Below, piece by piece: positions 60,588 to 64,000 of a stretch of 64,000 bases of DNA. The position numbers were made by a program, and so were the translations under genes. Under the pieces are notes generated by a model. The model made no database searches and was not told where the DNA came from. It saw only the letters and a program-made list of their open reading frames with translations. The DNA comes from Lachnospiraceae bacterium (lineage in GTDB: Bacteria > Bacillota_A > Clostridia > Lachnospirales > Lachnospiraceae). Position 1 is the stretch's first letter, and the number at the start of each line of letters is the position of its first letter. The stretch lies in NCBI GenBank assembly GCA_017522685.1, contig JAFWYN010000027.1:1-64000 (forward strand), in the 5' to 3' direction.

Positions 60588-62989
60588 AGTCCAGCCTCTG
60601 CTTCATCTAATCCTTCATAACCGTACATCCATACGGACTCTTCCATAATATCTCTTGCCACATTCTTGCCGGCTCTTGCATACTCCACGATGTATCGTGC
60701 ATACAGCTCCAGCATCTTATCCGAATAGGTACTAAGCTCCCCACGCAAATAGGTCTCATAGGAGGTATTCCACAAATGGTCCTCATAGGTATGAATGCTG
60801 CGGGCATTGCCTGCCAGCTTAGGATACTTCGCCGCAAACTCCTCCATCCACTGCACCTGCAAAGCCACTATTTCCTCTATAATCTGCTTCTTCTGTTGCG
60901 AAATAACCGGGAAATGGTCCTTGATTTTCTCATACTCAGAGGGTGCAGTACTTTCCATCATTCTGCCGTACTTTTCTTCTATGAGATTGTGTCCCTTGGC
61001 AAGCTCCCTGTCAAAATCATAGGCATACTGTAACAGCATGGTCTGATTCCAGGTCAGGTACTGGCTCTTTCGCATGATGGAAAAGGTAAACCAATCATCC
61101 TGACAATCCGCACGGCCGCCCTGATTCTTCACCTTATCAAAAGCCTCAAACTCCTTCCTCGCAATCAGCTCCGCCAGTTCCTCTTTGGTCTTCTCCACTC
61201 GTCCTGCCTTGTAAAGCAGTTCCCCCACGTGCTCCTGCAGGAAAGGATTTACATCGCTGATCAAATCCTTCCTGTATAGTAAGTTAGCTATTTTTTCGCC
61301 GATGACTTCTATCTGTGCCTCTTTGCCGACCTTCGGTTGCAAAAGCAGCTGCTCCAACAAGCCCCAAAGTTCTCCAAACTCCTGCTCCTTTCGAAGACCT
61401 GCCCAAAGCCATTTGTCATGGGGTGCATATTCGCCTGCGATCAAATATAGGATTTTCAAGGCTTCCTTCACACCGTCGGATAATATCATCTGCCCTGAAG
61501 CTTTATCGCCTCTCTTTATCATCCGTCCGTAATTGTATTGCAAATTCTGGGAAAACTTAGCCACCGACTCTGCCAGCTCCAAATAGCGTAGTCTTTGCGG
61601 ATAACCGGTCTGCAACCTGTTTCTTATGGTGGTGAAGATTCCTTCTTTGTCACAAAACACCTCACCGTTTACCGCTGCTGCCAGACGGTGCTTGGAAATC
61701 TCTGCCCAGCGAAAACCATTCCGTTTCTCGTCATCACCGGCCTCCCCGGTGCCGGCCTCGCACAAAGCATTCCAATCCTTGGGACAATTCTCCTTCCCCA
61801 GCAAGCTCTCATAAAACGCATGAATACGTTGTACGCCTCTTCTGCCCCGTCCCTGCCGGGATTCCTTGTACACAAATCCTTTATATTCCTTAGGCAGGCT
61901 CACGTAAGTCTCCTGCAATGCTTCTCCGATTTCTTCATAGGTCTCATCACTGACCCACATGCAAAAACCGGGGCCCCAGTCATGATCCGTGGAAAAGGCA
62001 TCGTCAAAGCCGAAACAATCCGATCCCTCTCCTACCAATCCCACTGCGATTTTGTCTGCGTACTGCGGGAAGTTTTCTTCTATCATGGGCTTTCCGTAGG
62101 TTTCGTAATATTCCCTGCAAAGTGCAAGCCCATTCACAAAGGAATCTATCGAAACTTTTTCTGCCGGTGCCTCGTCGCTCATCTCCTGCGCTCCGTTCTG
62201 CAAAGCATGTAATTCCTTGCAAAGTCCGGCATTCTCCGCCATCCGAAAATAATACTCGTTCCGGCCCAGATGGGCTTCAATCCCCTCCATAGCCTTTACG
62301 AAATATTCTTCCGCCTTTTCATACTCCTTCTTCTGGAAATAGTAAGTCCCCAAAGAAGAAAGTGCCGCACAGTAATGAGTATCCTTGATGTCATACTTCT
62401 CAAATAGTAATATGGCTCCCGTGAAATACTGACGGGCCTCCTCATCCTGCTTTAGCTGTAAGCAGGTATTGGCCAGATTGGTATAAGTCACCGCCTGTTC
62501 AAAGATGGTGTCCTTCTTTCGCACCACGATTTTCAGTGCCTTCAGCAAAGCCTCCTTAGCCAAATCAAAGCGTCCCATCTCCTGATACAGCAGGCTGATA
62601 TTATTGTGCAGACTGGCCCAAAGCATGTCATCTTCCTGTATCAGTTCCTCATAAATTGCCGCCACTTGACCGTACTTTTCCAAAGAATCCTCCAAGCGCC
62701 CGCCTGCTCTGTATGCATTGGCGATATTTAAGAGTGTGGTTCCATGGTGCAAAGTACCTTCCAAACCTAAGTTTTGCAGGATTTCCTGCACGTCATCTGC
62801 ATATTGGTAGGACCGTTTTACTTGGCTGGTCTCCCTACAATACCCGATTAGCTCGTTTAAAATAGGCACTGCATCCAAAAAATATTGATTTTCATAGGCC
62901 TCCGCCAAAGCCTGCTCCAAAAGCTTCTCCGCCTCCGGGCCTCTGTTTTCTGCAAATAATCTGTCAATCTGTTCTGTCAGGTTGTCCAT
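60584..62989 (-). CDS. TPR-repeat protein with DUF4037 nucleotidyltransferase-like domain
   Basis: 801 residues. The first 250 are tetratricopeptide repeats (for example LLNIANAYRAGGRLEDSLEKY, LGTYYFQKKEYEKAEEYFVKA). From about 285 a DUF4037 domain follows with the nucleotidyltransferase-like motif GEGSDCFGFDD...STDHD, containing GS and paired acidic residues. It may transfer a nucleotide to a small molecule or protein; no substrate is known to me. It ends by overlapping the convergent SDR gene and starts 18 nt after the 63008 gene, with which it should be cotranscribed. Confidence 0.78.
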   Translation of the reverse strand: MDNLTEQIDRLFAENRGPEAEKLLEQALAEAYENQYFLDAVPILNELIGYCRETSQVKRSYQYADDVQEILQNLGLEGTLHHGTTLLNIANAYRAGGRLEDSLEKYGQVAAIYEELIQEDDMLWASLHNNISLLYQEMGRFDLAKEALLKALKIVVRKKDTIFEQAVTYTNLANTCLQLKQDEEARQYFTGAILLFEKYDIKDTHYCAALSSLGTYYFQKKEYEKAEEYFVKAMEGIEAHLGRNEYYFRMAENAGLCKELHALQNGAQEMSDEAPAEKVSIDSFVNGLALCREYYETYGKPMIEENFPQYADKIAVGLVGEGSDCFGFDDAFSTDHDWGPGFCMWVSDETYEEIGEALQETYVSLPKEYKGFVYKESRQGRGRRGVQRIHAFYESLLGKENCPKDWNALCEAGTGEAGDDEKRNGFRWAEISKHRLAAAVNGEVFCDKEGIFTTIRNRLQTGYPQRLRYLELAESVAKFSQNLQYNYGRMIKRGDKASGQMILSDGVKEALKILYLIAGEYAPHDKWLWAGLRKEQEFGELWGLLEQLLLQPKVGKEAQIEVIGEKIANLLYRKDLISDVNPFLQEHVGELLYKAGRVEKTKEELAELIARKEFEAFDKVKNQGGRADCQDDWFTFSIMRKSQYLTWNQTMLLQYAYDFDRELAKGHNLIEEKYGRMMESTAPSEYEKIKDHFPVISQQKKQIIEEIVALQVQWMEEFAAKYPKLAGNARSIHTYEDHLWNTSYETYLRGELSTYSDKMLELYARYIVEYARAGKNVARDIMEESVWMYGYEGLDEAEAGL

Positions 62990-63007
62990 TTATGTTCTCC
63001 TGCTAAC

Positions 63008-63856
63008 TTATTTCTTATCCTTTTTCTTCTTCATTCCAAATAAAGCTCCTCCGGTGGCGCCGCATACACCCAACACCAGGCATATGATTAATCCCACGGT
63101 ACCACTGTCTGCAGATGGTACAATCCGCTCTTCCTCCACAGCAGTTGCTTCTTCCGAAACAGATTCCGCCTCCGAATTAGATTCTTCTGTAACCGCCTGG
63201 GGTGTCCTTACCGGCGCCTCCTCAGGATACAGGGCACTATAATCTGCGACAGGTTCATCCAGGCATACCCACTTATTTCTGATACCACGGTAATAGCCGA
63301 TATAGCCCCATTTATGCCCCCCTTCATCCACAAAGGTTTTGCCACACTGGGGCATATCTGCTACCGTTTCCGGCATGGGCACTTCCATATAGGTTTCCGC
63401 TCCCGGATAATCCCAAAAATAAACACCGGTGCCAACATAGTCTTCGGGAATGGTTGCCGTTTCTTCCACAATGCTCTCGCCAAACTCCTCTTCAAAGCAA
63501 ATGTAATCATACACCACATCCATATATTCCATAGGTACCCAGCCGGTTTCATTGGTTTCCCAATTATTATTCATTCCCCAAACAATACCCATTTCATCCG
63601 TCCATGTGTAATAAATATTTGCCACATGTCCGTTTTCCCAGGTGGTCACCACGGAAGGATTCTCCGGGCTCTTATACACGATTACCTTGTCCTCCGGGCC
63701 GTCCGCCGTATAGTTTCGATTCACCAGCTGACAGCTTTCCCTGTATTTGTCATAAAAATCATCATTATAAGGCTCCCAAATCACATCCGCACTTACGGGA
63801 AGCACAAATATCATCCAACATAATATAACCGTTAAAATACGCATCGCCTTTTTCAC
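63008..63856 (-). CDS. Secreted, C-terminally anchored protein of unknown function
   Basis: About 282 residues. GTG 63856 is taken as start: GGGAGG lies 6 nt upstream and GTGA overlaps the stop of the previous gene. A signal peptide (VILCWMIFVLPVSA) is followed by an extracellular domain (about 30-215) rich in Trp/Tyr, with three WxP or GWVPMEYMD-like strands typical of SH3-like repeats. A Ser/Glu linker, a C-terminal membrane helix (GLIICLVLGVCGATGGALFG) and a Lys tail end the protein. Role unknown. It is coupled to the TPR/DUF4037 gene downstream. Confidence 0.6.
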   Translation of the reverse strand: MKKAMRILTVILCWMIFVLPVSADVIWEPYNDDFYDKYRESCQLVNRNYTADGPEDKVIVYKSPENPSVVTTWENGHVANIYYTWTDEMGIVWGMNNNWETNETGWVPMEYMDVVYDYICFEEEFGESIVEETATIPEDYVGTGVYFWDYPGAETYMEVPMPETVADMPQCGKTFVDEGGHKWGYIGYYRGIRNKWVCLDEPVADYSALYPEEAPVRTPQAVTEESNSEAESVSEEATAVEEERIVPSADSGTVGLIICLVLGVCGATGGALFGMKKKKDKK

Positions 63857-64000
63857 ATTAACCTCCCTATTCCCCAAGACAATACATTGGCTACGATGGC
63901 CAATCCTATAGGTCTTGGTATCCGAAATCTGTCATCCTCAGCAAATCTTCTGTAAATATATGCCTCCACTATTATCACTGCCAGCTCAATTATGACCTGC
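63853..64000 (-). CDS. 3' end of a membrane protein gene, cut by the window edge
   Basis: The last 48 codons of a minus-strand frame, hydrophobic (VIIELAVIIVEAYIYRRF ... GLAIVANVLSWGIG), ending in ATGTGA that overlaps the next start codon by 4 nt. It looks like the C-terminal helices of a polytopic membrane protein; the rest lies outside the window. Confidence 0.6.
   Translation of the reverse strand, partial: QVIIELAVIIVEAYIYRRFAEDDRFRIPRPIGLAIVANVLSWGIGRLM

Overview
The window looks like a chromosomal segment of an anaerobic Clostridia bacterium, most likely a Lachnospiraceae-type gut Firmicute. Signs are the moderate-to-low G+C, AGGAGG-type ribosome sites, lipoproteins with Thr/Pro linkers, a complete thl-crt-hbd-bcd-etfB-etfA butyryl-CoA operon, an indolepyruvate ferredoxin oxidoreductase and a xylan-degrading gene pair. 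Nearly every gene is on the minus strand; only four convincing genes are on plus (8.7, 14.5, 49.6 and 59.9 kb). No tRNA, rRNA, CRISPR array or transposase was seen.

Layout. 0.1-7 kb: an aryl-acid module made of an AMP-forming acyl-CoA ligase, iorA-iorB, an amidohydrolase and a Na+/solute symporter. The ligase and symporter promoters share an operator-like motif, and a large imperfect inverted repeat separates the ligase from iorA. 7-17.5 kb: a zinc-metallopeptidase-like lipoprotein, a small ORF, a marR-ABC-ABC-hydrolase drug-efflux operon whose leader carries a strictly 15-bp-periodic repeat, an XRE/TPR regulator, a zinc-ribbon membrane protein and a MerR regulator. 17.6-28.4 kb: a more A/T-rich accessory block. 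It holds a surface protein split by one in-frame TAA, a lipoprotein ending in a colicin/HNH-type nuclease domain, a Cys-rich candidate immunity protein, and three cytoplasmic or membrane proteins of unknown role, one TerB-like. The merR promoter at one end and the region upstream of the surface protein at the other carry the same 22-bp palindromic promoter element.

28.4-36.1 kb: housekeeping and transport genes (DEDDh exonuclease, MATE pump, YkgJ-like protein, YbaK deacylase, threonine aldolase, solute-binding lipoprotein). 36.4-44.3 kb: an OFA-family transporter downstream of the butyryl-CoA operon, which has a Rex-like site at its promoter and large hairpins in all but one intercistronic gap. 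44.5-50.4 kb: a second A/T-rich island with a RloA/RloB (AbiL-like) ATPase plus Toprim-like defence pair, three lipoproteins, a small Cro-like regulator and a truncated M23 peptidase. 50.5-64 kb: a soluble chemoreceptor, a GH10-GH120 fusion enzyme overlapping a second putative glycosidase, hpf, a cluster of DnaA boxes, an SH3/NlpC hydrolase, trxB, an SDR reductase and a TPR/DUF4037 operon running off the right edge.

The most novel-looking items are the 17.6-28.4 kb toxin-type locus with its duplicated MerR-type element, the 15-bp operator array before marR, the DnaA-box cluster far from any dnaA gene, and the GH10-GH120 fusion. All functions are read from motifs by eye; no search was run.
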